Source: Flavobacterium stagni (lineage in GTDB: Bacteria > Bacteroidota > Bacteroidia > Flavobacteriales > Flavobacteriaceae). From it: a stretch of DNA of 64,000 bases. The position numbers and the translations under genes were made by a program. The DNA is taken from contig NZ_SBKN01000001.1 of the NCBI RefSeq assembly GCF_004122105.1, positions 496,001 through 560,000 of the forward strand, given 5' to 3'. Shown one piece after another: positions 24,901-31,904 of the stretch (the first letter of the stretch is position 1; each line of letters starts with the position of its first letter). The notes under the pieces were generated by a model. It was not told where the DNA came from, searched no databases, and saw nothing but the letters and a program-made list of their open reading frames with translations.

Positions 24901-27614
24901 GTAGCGGTGTTCGGATTTGTCCAAGCTAATGTTGCACTATTATGGGTAATGTTAGAAGTAATTAATGTATTTGGATTTGGACATGTTGGTGGTGGCGCAC
25001 AAATTACATTCGCCAACCAACCTGCTGCCGTTACTGAAGTATCACTTCTAAAACGGAACGTTAAACATCCATCAGGAGAAGTTGACGTAAATGAAGGTAA
25101 ATTTGCTCCAGTCAATGTTCCCCAATACGAACCAGGTAAACCACCGGGTACATTACCCGCGCCATTCGTACTTGAAATTTGAGGTGCATTAATTGAGTTA
25201 CCATTGAAAACATACAATCCGTCCCAGTTAGCTTCTGTTGCAAAAAATGTAAAGTTAACCGTTACGACATCACCCGGTGCTGTGGGACAAATGGTAACTG
25301 TTGAATCGGTACTGTTGTCGTAGTTAGCATTCCCTCCTGGATCAGAGAATACACCTCCACACGCTGGAGGTGCAACTTGTGTTGTGATGGATACTGGTCC
25401 GGTCCATGTGCTCACATCTGGTGAAGTACAGATGGCACGAACATAGACATCATAACAAGTTAAACCGTTAAGGTTTTGAATTGTATAAGTATTTGTGTTT
25501 ACTACAGTTCCCACAGTAGTAGCCGTAGGTGCCGCATTTCCACAAGGTTGTGCAATGATTTCCCATTGGTTTTCCGTACCACCAGCTGTCCATGTAAAGG
25601 TAGCTGATGTTCCTAAAACAACCGTTGGTGTTAAAGAAAATGGAGCTGGACAAGCTGGAGGAGCCGCACACGTTACATTGGCTACCCATCCTGCTGCCGT
25701 GGTGGTTGCATTACTACGGAAACGGAATGTCAAACATCCATCAGGGCTTGAAGAAGTGAACGAACCTGGATTCGTAGTTCCCCAATAAGCACCTGCTAAA
25801 CCACCAGGAACTGCTCCTGCGCCATTGGCACTGGCAATCTGTGGTGCTGAAGTTGAGTTTCCGTTGAAAATATATAAACCATCGTTTGTCGCTTCTACAT
25901 TGAAACTAGTGAACGTTACAGTTACCACATCTCCAACTGTTTGTGGACAAATAGTTACTGTTTGGTCGGCATTGTTCGCATAGTTTGCCGCTGCACCGCC
26001 ACCGTCAGTATACGTTCCACCACATACTGGAGGAGGTACTAAGGTGTTGAATACATACGGACCTGCCCAAGCACTGAAGGTTCCGTTACCACAATCGGCA
26101 CGAACCCAGTATTGATAAGCGGTATCTGGATTTAATCCTGTTACAGGAGTTCCAGCATTAGTGGTTACTGTTGTTCCTGATCCTGATGGGATGGCCGAAC
26201 CTGAAGTCTGCACTACATACTCCCATGATGATGCATTGCCTGGATTGCCCCATGAAAGTGTGGCTCCTGTTAAGCTAATACCAGTGGCTGTTAACGCATC
26301 CGGTTGTGCACAGTTCAATTGTTGAATAATTAAACTATACGAATAACTCTGCGTTGCTGCAGAGGATGATAATACAATAATATAGGTCTGACCCGCAATT
26401 ACATTCAAACTCGGAATGTTACGTACACCAGAAGTAGCATCTGCTACACCAGCCACACAGTTCACCCCTACATTGTTACAGCCTTGATAAACAAAAATAC
26501 CCGAGTTGGATGCGCCTGGCGTCATTGTGATGCTGATAGCACCTGTTGTAGTAGGTGTATACGAATAATACACTTCATTACCAATCATATAATTGGTTGT
26601 CGAACCACACGATCCCCCTTGATTGGTATCGTTGGTGTCGGCATAAACACTCGTGTTATCATTGGTGCTGTAAGGTAAATTCGGAATCGCTATGGCTGAA
26701 GTACACGTTAACCCTGGTGTGGCCGTAGTAAAGTTAAACGGCCCTACCCATGCACTGTTACTTTGCGAACACAACGCACGAACATAATATACATAAGGTG
26801 TAGCAGGTGTTAACCCTTGTGCCGAATATGAATTTGTAGTTACAATTACTCCCGAACCAGTTGGAATACCAGTAGCCGGTACCACTTCCACTTCGTATTG
26901 AGGTGCAGTGCCCGTCCATCCTAAAAGCGCAGAAGTCTGTGTAATACTTGTTGCTGATAAATTGTTCGGAACCAAACAACGTTCTACTAAACTCACCGAA
27001 TCAATTAACCAACGGTCTCCACCCAAAGCTGTAGTAGGCTGTGTGAAACGCATCATGAAGGCAATGTATACTTGCTGACCCGCATACGCTGATAAGTCCA
27101 CCACTTTCTCTTCATACACATTAAAGGTAGTCGAAAGCGTTGCTTCAGTGTATGTTTGAGCTGTTACAGTATAACTCGCAATGTTGGTTTGTGTCCCTGC
27201 AGTAGCTGTAGGGTTAACCAAAACAAAATATTCTGTACCCTGCGGACCGGTTAAGGTTGAACGGGTCCAAAAGTGTAATTCACCGTTGGTAGGTACTGTA
27301 ACTTTTGGAGTAGCCAAGTAATCCTCGGAAGTGTTTCCTTGACCAATGTTTTCATTATTCATGAACGCCGAATTAGTACCGGCATAAACATTGGCAGCAG
27401 ATGTGGTAATTGTCCAACGACGGGCAGTACCCACACCGTTGTCAAAAACTGCCCACTGGTTACCTGTGGCTCCTGTTCCTAAAGTCCATGGTGAAGGATT
27501 CGTCGCTACGTCCGGATTGGTCGTATTCTCAAAACCTTCAACCCCAGGAGTAGGAAACTGGGCAAAGCCCAAAAACGTACACAGTAAAGCAAGAACGAAA
27601 GTAATTTTCTTCAT
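18978..27614 (-). CDS. Giant type IX-secreted adhesin with type B sorting domain (2878 aa)
   Basis: Signal peptide (1-19, ending GFAQ); a cleaved-adhesin/choice-of-anchor J-like domain (about 22-212, GGDRWLIDSVSLVER); five FN3-like domains (from about 213, 435, 657, 880, 1105), three of which alternate with CUB-like domains (WDGLYVFNGN...GCLTFRFRSD); PPC-like beta domains (about 300-432 and 1200-1480); NGITGTW...FTPDAGQC repeats; a lamin-tail-like domain (about 2145-2320, SYVEIFNGTGTTKDLSNYKL-like); Ig/PKD-like ~80-aa repeats (about 2456-2697 plus one earlier); and the gliding-motility-type C-terminal domain (2791-2878, GISPNGDGLNDFF...SIYNRYGTKVY). That C-terminal domain directs export by the type IX system. 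It is probably an SprB-like surface adhesin, for gliding or attachment (inference). It is followed by its porP/sprF and OmpA partners. One uninterrupted frame. Confidence 0.93.
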   Translation of the reverse strand: MKKITFVLALLCTFLGFAQFPTPGVEGFENTTNPDVATNPSPWTLGTGATGNQWAVFDNGVGTARRWTITTSAANVYAGTNSAFMNNENIGQGNTSEDYLATPKVTVPTNGELHFWTRSTLTGPQGTEYFVLVNPTATAGTQTNIASYTVTAQTYTEATLSTTFNVYEEKVVDLSAYAGQQVYIAFMMRFTQPTTALGGDRWLIDSVSLVERCLVPNNLSATSITQTSALLGWTGTAPQYEVEVVPATGIPTGSGVIVTTNSYSAQGLTPATPYVYYVRALCSQSNSAWVGPFNFTTATPGLTCTSAIAIPNLPYSTNDNTSVYADTNDTNQGGSCGSTTNYMIGNEVYYSYTPTTTGAISITMTPGASNSGIFVYQGCNNVGVNCVAGVADATSGVRNIPSLNVIAGQTYIIVLSSSAATQSYSYSLIIQQLNCAQPDALTATGISLTGATLSWGNPGNASSWEYVVQTSGSAIPSGSGTTVTTNAGTPVTGLNPDTAYQYWVRADCGNGTFSAWAGPYVFNTLVPPPVCGGTYTDGGGAAANYANNADQTVTICPQTVGDVVTVTFTSFNVEATNDGLYIFNGNSTSAPQIASANGAGAVPGGLAGAYWGTTNPGSFTSSSPDGCLTFRFRSNATTTAAGWVANVTCAAPPACPAPFSLTPTVVLGTSATFTWTAGGTENQWEIIAQPCGNAAPTATTVGTVVNTNTYTIQNLNGLTCYDVYVRAICTSPDVSTWTGPVSITTQVAPPACGGVFSDPGGNANYDNSTDSTVTICPTAPGDVVTVNFTFFATEANWDGLYVFNGNSINAPQISSTNGAGNVPGGLPGSYWGTLTGANLPSFTSTSPDGCLTFRFRSDTSVTAAGWLANVICAPPPTCPNPNTLITSNITHNSATLAWTNPNTATTWNVIALPCGSPAPTAATTGFTVVTTNPYTFTGLTPDTCYDLYVQAVCGAGDLSYWIGPSPITTQIAPPVCGAVFTDPAGANANYANNTDYTVTICPTIPGEQVTVTFTTFNTEANWDGLYVFDGDTINAQQIASNNPANNVPGGLPGSYWGNLTGANLPGPFTASSASGCLTFRFRSDGSVTNPGWVADVTCAPPPTCPKPSNVTVTNITTTTAQIAWNEIGTATQWEVLILPAGSPAPTAASTGIIVNTNPYIATGLNPATQYIVYVRSICSASDISLWSNVKAFNTIIANDECLNATVTPVNTSTTCTVFSSGSLIGATASSEPNTCGGTDDDDVWFSFTATSTTHTINLNNITGGTTDLFHVLYSGTCGNLTQLYCSDPNNSIANNLTPGQTYYIRIYSWTATANQTSSFQVCIGTPQPPPSCITNTPAGNTCAEATPICNLNGYCGNTSASYTSNSWPQLSAAFCGSLENNSFLSFVAADTTISFDVWVTSSEDANGIQIMVFGADTCGSGPVTEYTCWSPGDVLPGSTNITATGLTVGQTYYIMIDGFAGDVCDYVIASNSGIQAPVEITTSTNTTTPTICLGQTATLNASGGNGQFTWATPSGSLSATTGASVVFTPPGVGTFNITATSTDNNPNCPQSASSTQTITVVDYFSTTFDAFPSFCTGSTFPDLPSQSNEGVTGTWSPATIQDVVGTTTYTFTPDVTFCTNPTTLNVTIDPLTTPTFITPAPICPGSPAPLLPTTSGNGITGTWNPAVVSNTASGTYTFTPDAGQCGATVSMSITVLPSCDFGSYANAVWLTNCQTSDFFNTQGSGTDIIGPAQNVFPNSDLGTYVQNSGTLKLRGAEVKTFKSVTANVCSARLYYRIYPVAGTPGAFTSLDLPFFDDCTIDSDSNGTVDTYPSGGPCNPRDQKWQRVLSDIQSPIDLTAYTPGDYNLEVYYELTGDVDSPTQCDDTQLINNGGANFIATYTLQSTPVYASTNPTTCNGNDGTITITGLAPNTSYNFGYTYTIPSPPSSYIADNNGQIVITGLTAGTYTNFNLNVNGCNMPNTTPIVLVDPTPPSVSVSDVTVCETTPATLTAVPSGTSTYSYVWTVPTGATNPGDVASFDATVSGNYTVTITDTVTNCTSNTATAVVVINTLVTPTFDAIAPLCLNATAPVLLTTSNNGITGTWTPSTIDTSVAGTFYIDFTPDAGQCAESVSITVVINSVPTPTATVTQQATCATPTGTAQVTSPLNVTSTVPSDLFISEVTDAETGSLTYVEIFNGTGTTKDLSNYKLKFYNNGNTFTSCDNQLSGLLANNTTVVIKVSSSANQGGVVPNLVFTSCGGVNDNDNIRLTTSTDVEIDVWGDITGTSFTPANAAGYVYRRNTNASPVPTTTWTPSQWTALDPEDYSDVGTYTPVTVPVQYEYAVDNGTYQSSPVFSGLTPGSHTITVRDLATGCVSLPVTVVIDTPALLPAVTTISYTSPVCANAVSTLTPNTSTVGFTAGGQYTADSANLSINPSTGVIDVASSQPGSYVVTYTVAQNIASCQDGGSSTTTVVINPQPTVSVNNATVCQGQTATVTATPGDSDTYSYVWTYPVGAADPGNVASFTTTIAGTYSVVITSTTTGCVSNSASGTVTVNANPIVTVNSSTVCQGQSATVVATPDVTGSYTYVWTVPTGATNPGNVSTFTTTTAGNYSVVITNTATGCTSASGSGTVTVNPLPTVSVANVTVCTGAAATVTATPGTAGTYTFAWTVPTGATNPGNVDTFTTTVAGTYSVIITDTTTGCTSTSASGSVTINPAFSFEIEDGCVGNNYMLEVKPLNNSFDPATAQYDWEIINGSIPVAVGNDEPTFNVTSYLNSTPASETLPLTFGVTVTDANGCTQYSTIVLTTIYCEIQRGISPNGDGLNDFFDLEQLGVKNLSIYNRYGTKVYSKSSYTNQWVGQSDNSDELPDGTYFYVIEFNSGEASKTGWIYINREVK
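19525..20250 (-). repeat. Three tandem ~240-bp coding repeats (Ig/PKD-like)
   Basis: Within the adhesin gene, three consecutive ~80-aa units share TVCxGxxATVxATP, YxxxWTxPxGAxxPGNVxxFTTT and GTYSVxIT motifs and high DNA identity. A fourth, more divergent unit lies near 21450-21690. Borders are approximate. Confidence 0.75.
24300..26315 (-). repeat. Three tandem ~670-bp coding repeats (FN3 + CUB-like module)
   Basis: The two-domain module recurs at about 24300-24975, 24976-25646 and 25647-26315. Each copy shows the same GCLTFRFRSD and PTCP-type junctions. The similarity suggests expansion by duplication and makes copy-number change by recombination possible. Borders are approximate. Confidence 0.75.
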
Positions 27615-27620
27615 TTACAA

Positions 27621-27669
27621 TGGAGATTAAGTTAATTAAAGTATAGTATTCGATTGATTTTAATCTCCA
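27621..27669 (-). promoter_or_regulatory. Inverted repeat between the -7 box and start of the adhesin gene
   Basis: Perfect 10-bp arms TGGAGATTAA (27621-27630) and TTAATCTCCA (27660-27669) separated by 29 bp. One arm overlaps the -7 box and the other ends 7 bp before the ATG. It could be an operator for a dimeric protein or, if transcription starts further upstream, a leader hairpin hiding the translation start. Confidence 0.5.
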
Positions 27670-27675
27670 AATTTA
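27668..27675 (-). promoter_or_regulatory. -7 box (TAAATTTG) for the adhesin operon
   Basis: On the minus strand a perfect TAnnTTTG match 54 bp upstream of the adhesin ATG. No TTG at the usual -33 distance. Confidence 0.5.
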
Positions 27676-27770
27676 AAAAAAAATCTGAATCACAGCCGAA
27701 AAACTGAATTTTAAGATTTAAGAAAGCCTTTAGAATTGTTGATTTTAAGAAAAATGCAGTCATTTATATG

Positions 27771-27778
27771 TATTTTTG
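27771..27778 (+). promoter_or_regulatory. -7 box (TATTTTTG) for hflX
   Basis: A perfect TAnnTTTG match 18 bp before the hflX ATG at 27797, the same distance as at pheS. Confidence 0.55.
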
Positions 27779-27796
27779 CAATCAGAAAATGAAATT

Positions 27797-29020
27797 ATGC
27801 TCGAAAAGGAAAAAGTAAATTTTGAAAAAACGGTCATCGTAGGTATCGTTACCCAATCCCAAAACGAAGATAAACTCAAAGAGTATTTGGACGAACTTGA
27901 ATTCCTTACTTACACTGCTGGAGGAGAAGTGGTTAAACGTTTTTGGCAAAAACTGGATCGCCCTAACCCGAAAACATTTTTGGGTACAGGTAAAATGGAC
28001 GAAATCCATTTGTATGTGAAAGAAAACAACATCTCAACCGTAATCTTTGACGACGAATTATCGCCTTCGCAACAAAAAAATATTTCTAAAATTTTAGATT
28101 GTAAAGTTTTAGACCGAACCAACTTAATTTTAGACATTTTTGCCCAACGTGCCGAAACATCCTATGCCCGAACGCAAGTCGAACTGGCACAATGCCAATA
28201 TTTGTTGCCGCGACTCTCAGGAATGTGGACGCATTTGGAACGTCAAAAAGGGGGTATCGGACTCCGCGGTCCTGGGGAAACGGAGATTGAAACCGACCGC
28301 CGTATTGTGCGCGATCGCATCGCCTTACTCAAAGAAAAAATTCGCACCATCGATAAACAAATGGCTATTCAACGCAGCAACCGCGGCGCCATGGTTCGTG
28401 TGGCTTTGGTCGGTTATACCAACGTTGGAAAATCTACACTCATGAATGCTGTAGGAAAAAGTGAAGTTTTTGTAGAAAATAAACTATTCGCAACGCTGGA
28501 TACCACCGTGCGTAAAGTTGTCATCAAAAACTTGCCTTTTCTCCTCTCCGATACCGTTGGTTTTATTCGAAAACTTCCGACACAATTGATTGAATCATTT
28601 AAAAGTACATTGGATGAAGTTCGCGAAGCCGATTTGCTCTTACATGTAGTCGATATCTCCCACCCCGACTTCGAAGATCATATTGAATCGGTAAACCAAA
28701 TATTAATGGATATCAAGAGTAATGACAAACCGACCATCATGATTTTTAACAAAATAGATGCGTACCATCACGAGGTCATTGCAGAAGACGATTTAATTAC
28801 CGAACGCACCAGTAAACACTATACCCTAGACGATTGGAAAAACACGTGGATGAGCCACCTCGGTGAAGACAATACCATTTTTATCTCCGCCACCGAAAAA
28901 GCCAATTTCGAGGAGTTTCGGGAAAAAGTCTACGAAGCCGTGCGAAAAATCCATATCACACGCTTCCCGTACAATAAATTTTTATATCCCGATTATAAAG
29001 ACGCCGTCGAAAAAGAATAA
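27797..29020 (+). CDS. hflX: GTPase HflX
   Basis: A 407-aa cytoplasmic GTPase that binds ribosomes and rescues or splits them under stress. It has an N-terminal HflX domain (about 15-185) with LGTGKMDEI and the glycine-rich GGIGLRGPGETEIETDRR, then a G domain: G1 GYTNVGKS, G3 DTVGF, G4 NKID, with the late FISATE as G5. The start is MLEKEKVNF (ATG 27797); an upstream TTG start would overlap the -7 box. It is transcribed divergently from the adhesin operon and followed by a terminator. Confidence 0.96.
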   Translation: MLEKEKVNFEKTVIVGIVTQSQNEDKLKEYLDELEFLTYTAGGEVVKRFWQKLDRPNPKTFLGTGKMDEIHLYVKENNISTVIFDDELSPSQQKNISKILDCKVLDRTNLILDIFAQRAETSYARTQVELAQCQYLLPRLSGMWTHLERQKGGIGLRGPGETEIETDRRIVRDRIALLKEKIRTIDKQMAIQRSNRGAMVRVALVGYTNVGKSTLMNAVGKSEVFVENKLFATLDTTVRKVVIKNLPFLLSDTVGFIRKLPTQLIESFKSTLDEVREADLLLHVVDISHPDFEDHIESVNQILMDIKSNDKPTIMIFNKIDAYHHEVIAEDDLITERTSKHYTLDDWKNTWMSHLGEDNTIFISATEKANFEEFREKVYEAVRKIHITRFPYNKFLYPDYKDAVEKE

Positions 29021-29023
29021 CAA

Positions 29024-29056
29024 AAAACCTGTCGTATTGGACAGGTTTTGTTTTTT
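29024..29056 (+). terminator. Rho-independent terminator of hflX
   Basis: Stem AAAACCTGTC (29024-29033) / GACAGGTTTT (29040-29049), 6-nt loop, followed by G and a run of seven T residues. Confidence 0.9.
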
Positions 29057-29063
29057 TATTTTG

Positions 29064-29178
29064 GGCGCGCCCCCGTGAACGAACTTCTTACAAATCAATT
29101 TTATTTTACGGGGTCGGGTCATCCGTTTCAAGCTGCCCGCTCCTTCGTCACGGTCAGGCTTTCCACTACTACCCCTCG
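29064..29178 (-). ncRNA. Candidate structured intergenic element, copy 2
   Basis: GC-rich gap between hflX and the DUF3078 gene. Read on the minus strand, an outer stem GGGGT (29175-29171) / ACCCC (29114-29110) encloses AGTAGTGGAAA on the left and GAAACGGATGA on the right, with a bulged inner hairpin (AAGC...GCTT). The layout matches the element at 14176-14258. A further stem CCCCGT (29071-29076) / ACGGGG (29108-29113) and the palindrome GGCGCGCC (29064-29071) adjoin it and could fold as an alternative. Confidence 0.45.
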
Positions 29179-29208
29179 CGCAAAACCGTTATACAGTGGA
29201 ATGAATTG

Positions 29209-30096
29209 CTACTGAAAAGTGTAGTTCACACCCACCCCAATGTTCTGGCGCGTTTGAAAACCTGGAAAGGCATTGTCGTCATAAATCGTTTGAAACGCAA
29301 AATTGGTTGACAAATACTTGTTCACTTTCATATTGATGTTTAACGTATAATCCAAATCCACATTTTGTGGGTCTTCATTATAATTGGAATACATGTTCAA
29401 AATGTTTTCCATCGTTATATTCTCCATCAACGTACATTTGTAATAAGCATTCACCGCCGCACCAAACTCATAACGCATCGTTTCGCCTTGTAAAACCCCA
29501 AAAGAAGGACCATCAACTGTAAACTTTTTGGCGACTAAAACCACTTTTGAAGTGGCCGGCGCCACATTGATTTTAAAATTATCACTGCGCTTCCACAATA
29601 CCCCCAAACCAAATTGCATGTACACAGGAGAAAAGAAACGCGAGGTTTTTATTCCACCTTCAAAACCGGAATCAAATTGGGATTTGAAATTGAAAAACGA
29701 AGAGTAATACCAAACCTCTGTAAACTTCTTACCTAACAAAGAGTTGAATTGCACACGGTCGTCGGTTTTTTGTAAATCTTGTTGCTTTACTTTAGTAATA
29801 CCGTAGCCTGCTGTTAATTTATTATCCCAGTTCCAGGTGTCACTTTTGTAATTAAAATCATAATTGAACGTAACATTGCCCGCAAAACTAGTCTGTCCAC
29901 CGGCTAACCAATTGTTGAAAATAGATTGGTTGGCAATAAAAGTAGCCACCCCTTTTTTGGTCCACCCGTTGGGTTTCTCCATCGTGATGTTTTTTACAAC
30001 TTCTTCGGTCTTTTTTAAAAGCTCTTTTTCACTCAATTGAGCCTTTGATTGAAAAGCCGTACTTAACAGTACAGTCAACACAATCCACTTTTTCAT
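29209..30096 (-). CDS. DUF3078 outer-membrane protein
   Basis: A 295-aa protein with a signal peptide (ending SKAQ) and a beta-barrel-like body starting NGWTKKGVATFIANQSIFNNWLAGG, the hallmark of the DUF3078 family in Bacteroidetes; the last residues (GVNYTFQ) look like a terminal barrel strand. The function is unknown. It closes the gene block after the suf genes but has its own well-formed promoter, so it can be expressed independently of them. Confidence 0.85.
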   Translation of the reverse strand: MKKWIVLTVLLSTAFQSKAQLSEKELLKKTEEVVKNITMEKPNGWTKKGVATFIANQSIFNNWLAGGQTSFAGNVTFNYDFNYKSDTWNWDNKLTAGYGITKVKQQDLQKTDDRVQFNSLLGKKFTEVWYYSSFFNFKSQFDSGFEGGIKTSRFFSPVYMQFGLGVLWKRSDNFKINVAPATSKVVLVAKKFTVDGPSFGVLQGETMRYEFGAAVNAYYKCTLMENITMENILNMYSNYNEDPQNVDLDYTLNINMKVNKYLSTNFAFQTIYDDNAFPGFQTRQNIGVGVNYTFQ

Positions 30097-30125
30097 GGTG
30101 TACTAAGGGTTTTGATTTTCGGGCG

Positions 30126-30155
30126 CAAAAGTAAGAATACTTCTTTAGTTTACAA
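30126..30155 (-). promoter_or_regulatory. Promoter of the DUF3078 gene (TTG-N19-TACTTTTG)
   Basis: On the minus strand TTG (30155-30153), a 19-bp spacer and TACTTTTG (30133-30126), a full Bacteroidetes -33/-7 pair ending 29 bp before the ATG at 30096. Confidence 0.75.
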
Positions 30156-30184
30156 GGGATAACGCAAAGGTTAACATTTTCGTA

Positions 30185-30691
30185 TTACTTTCCTTTTTTG
30201 AAGAGCGGAACCGCCGAACACGCTTCGCCAAACATTATGCTTTTGGCCACCTTTTGTAAATGCTGCATTGCGACGATATAGGCGCTTTCGGGAACCGGTT
30301 TTTTAGAACAACCTTTTAAAATAACGGGCTTATCTTGGTAGTCTGAATAATCCAGTTGCTCTAACTTTTTTTGATAATACAAATCCAACAAAGATTCCGG
30401 CTGACCCAGAATTACCCAGTCAGCTGTTTCTGTCAAATAGGAGGCTACTAAAATGGGCGCCCAAGTGGGCAAAATAGCATCCGTACTGCAATAAATGGCA
30501 ACCCATTGGTCTTGGTATTGCGACCAATCGTGCTGTTTTAATGCTTCACGAAAGTCTTTTTCTTTCAACAAAAACCCTTCGTAAAGCCATTGGGATACGT
30601 CAATGCCTGTTCGAACCTGCTTCGGAAAATAATCCTCCAAGTCAAACACCATTAACGCCGACTGCGCTACCCGATTTACAATTTCGTCCAT
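30185..30691 (-). CDS. DUF2480 family protein
   Basis: A 168-aa cytoplasmic protein starting MDEIVNRVAQSALMVFDLEDYFP, typical of DUF2480 proteins, with the conserved KPVILKGCSKKPVP near the end. The function is unknown; its steady place after the SufT-like gene in flavobacteria suggests a link to iron-sulfur metabolism (inference). Six bases separate it from the DUF59 gene, so they share a transcript. Confidence 0.85.
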   Translation of the reverse strand: MDEIVNRVAQSALMVFDLEDYFPKQVRTGIDVSQWLYEGFLLKEKDFREALKQHDWSQYQDQWVAIYCSTDAILPTWAPILVASYLTETADWVILGQPESLLDLYYQKKLEQLDYSDYQDKPVILKGCSKKPVPESAYIVAMQHLQKVAKSIMFGEACSAVPLFKKGK

Positions 30692-30697
30692 GACGTA

Positions 30698-31021
30698 TTA
30701 TAACATGCCTAGTTCTAACTTCGCTTCTTCACTCATCAAATCCTTGCTCCATGGCGGATCAAACGTGATTTCAACTTCGCAAGATTTCACATGCTCTATC
30801 TTCTTGATTTTTTCTTCAACCTCAGCGGGTAAGGTTTCCGCAACAGGACAATTGGGTGAAGTTAAGGTCATCAGCACTTTTACTTCATGATCTTCATTGA
30901 TCATAACATCATATATCAACCCCAATTCATAAATATCAACCGGAATCTCAGGGTCGTAAATGCCTTTCAACACTTTCACCACATTTTCTCCTAAGTTGAT
31001 GGTATCGTTAAATTCTTCCAT
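30698..31021 (-). CDS. DUF59/MIP18-type iron-sulfur assembly protein (SufT-like)
   Basis: A 107-aa protein of the MIP18 family: DPEIPVDIYELGLIYDV, the conserved Cys in TLTSPNCPVAE, and FDPPWSKDLMSEEAKLELG. Family members help mature iron-sulfur proteins. The start is the ATG at 31021 (MEEFNDTINLG), 14 bp after the sufE stop; a longer form would overlap sufE. Confidence 0.9.
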   Translation of the reverse strand: MEEFNDTINLGENVVKVLKGIYDPEIPVDIYELGLIYDVMINEDHEVKVLMTLTSPNCPVAETLPAEVEEKIKKIEHVKSCEVEITFDPPWSKDLMSEEAKLELGML

Positions 31022-31034
31022 GAATGTATTTTTG

Positions 31035-31457
31035 TTATTGGTTTTTTGTTTCAAAGGCCAGCGCGTACATCTTGATTTGCTTGATCATTGACACCAAACC
31101 ATTGGCCCGCGTAGGCGATAAATGTTCTTTTAATCCGATTGCGTCAATAAAATCAGTATTGGCTTCCAAGATTGCTTTGGCCTCTTGACCCGAAAAAGCA
31201 CGAATCAAAATCGCAATAATTCCTTTGGTCAAAATCGCATCACTATCGGCCGTAAACCAAATTTTTCCTTGTTTTTCTTCGGCGTGCACCCACACTTTCG
31301 ATTGACACCCTTTGATAATATTTTCATCGGTCTTGAATTGCTCCTCGATTAAAGGAAGCGATTTTCCGAGTTCGATAATGTACTCATACCGCTGCATCCA
31401 GTCGTCAAACATCGAAAACTCATCAACAATCTCTTCTTGAATATCGTGTATCGTCAT
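31035..31457 (-). CDS. sufE: SufE sulfur acceptor
   Basis: A 140-aa cytoplasmic protein that accepts sulfur from SufS and passes it to the SufBCD scaffold. The active Cys51 lies in IIKGCQSKVW, the family signature; the N-terminal DIQEEIVDEFSMFDDWMQRYEYIIELGK helix pair and C-terminal SPTRANGL are also typical. It lies 4 bp after the small lipoprotein gene, in the sufS transcript. Confidence 0.95.
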   Translation of the reverse strand: MTIHDIQEEIVDEFSMFDDWMQRYEYIIELGKSLPLIEEQFKTDENIIKGCQSKVWVHAEEKQGKIWFTADSDAILTKGIIAILIRAFSGQEAKAILEANTDFIDAIGLKEHLSPTRANGLVSMIKQIKMYALAFETKNQ

Positions 31458-31461
31458 GCGC

Positions 31462-31893
31462 TTATTTTTCTGAAATTAAAGAGAAAATTTTGTCTACTAA
31501 AGCTTTCAATTCCTTAGGCGGATTCCCATGATCAAAATCTTTGGAACGGTATACTTTTCCATTGTATTCCACCGTCAAATTAGCGATAGCAGCACCATCA
31601 TGAAAACGCTCCTGCGACGGATCAGCGTAGGTTTCCATTTTTTCTAACTCAATTTTATCAAACTGACGCACCAAATCATTCCAATCGCCTTCCGAAATCG
31701 TGGAAACTGTAACCGTGGCGTCTTTACCCCGACCCGATTCCACCGAGATATCCTGATTTTGAATCGTGATTACTTTGTTCACCCCACGCGATTGTGCAGT
31801 ATAAGTCAATTTTGCTAAGGCCAACTCGGCACCGTTTCCTGAACATCCTTTTCCCATCAATAGGGTAAATAGGACAATGGCAATTGCTTTCAT
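31462..31893 (-). CDS. Hypothetical lipoprotein within the suf block
   Basis: A 143-aa protein with a short hydrophobic N-terminus ending in GKGC (Cys17), so probably a lipoprotein with an atypical lipobox. The mature part looks like a small alpha/beta domain (ANLTVEYNGKVYRSKDFDHG). I do not recognise a function. It sits between sufS (11 bp) and sufE (4 bp), so it is cotranscribed with them. An exported protein inside an iron-sulfur operon is unexpected. Confidence 0.7.
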   Translation of the reverse strand: MKAIAIVLFTLLMGKGCSGNGAELALAKLTYTAQSRGVNKVITIQNQDISVESGRGKDATVTVSTISEGDWNDLVRQFDKIELEKMETYADPSQERFHDGAAIANLTVEYNGKVYRSKDFDHGNPPKELKALVDKIFSLISEK

Positions 31894-31904
31894 ACGTTTT
31901 GGTT

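Noticed and set aside
24300..26315. Insertion sequence or other mobile element
   Set aside because: The ~670-bp repeats encode FN3 and CUB-like domains in one continuous adhesin frame and carry no transposase or terminal inverted repeats.
18978..27614. Many open frames of 60-120 codons on the plus strand opposite the adhesin gene
   Set aside because: They are antisense shadows of Thr/Val/Gly-rich repeats; none has a coherent protein sequence or its own signals.
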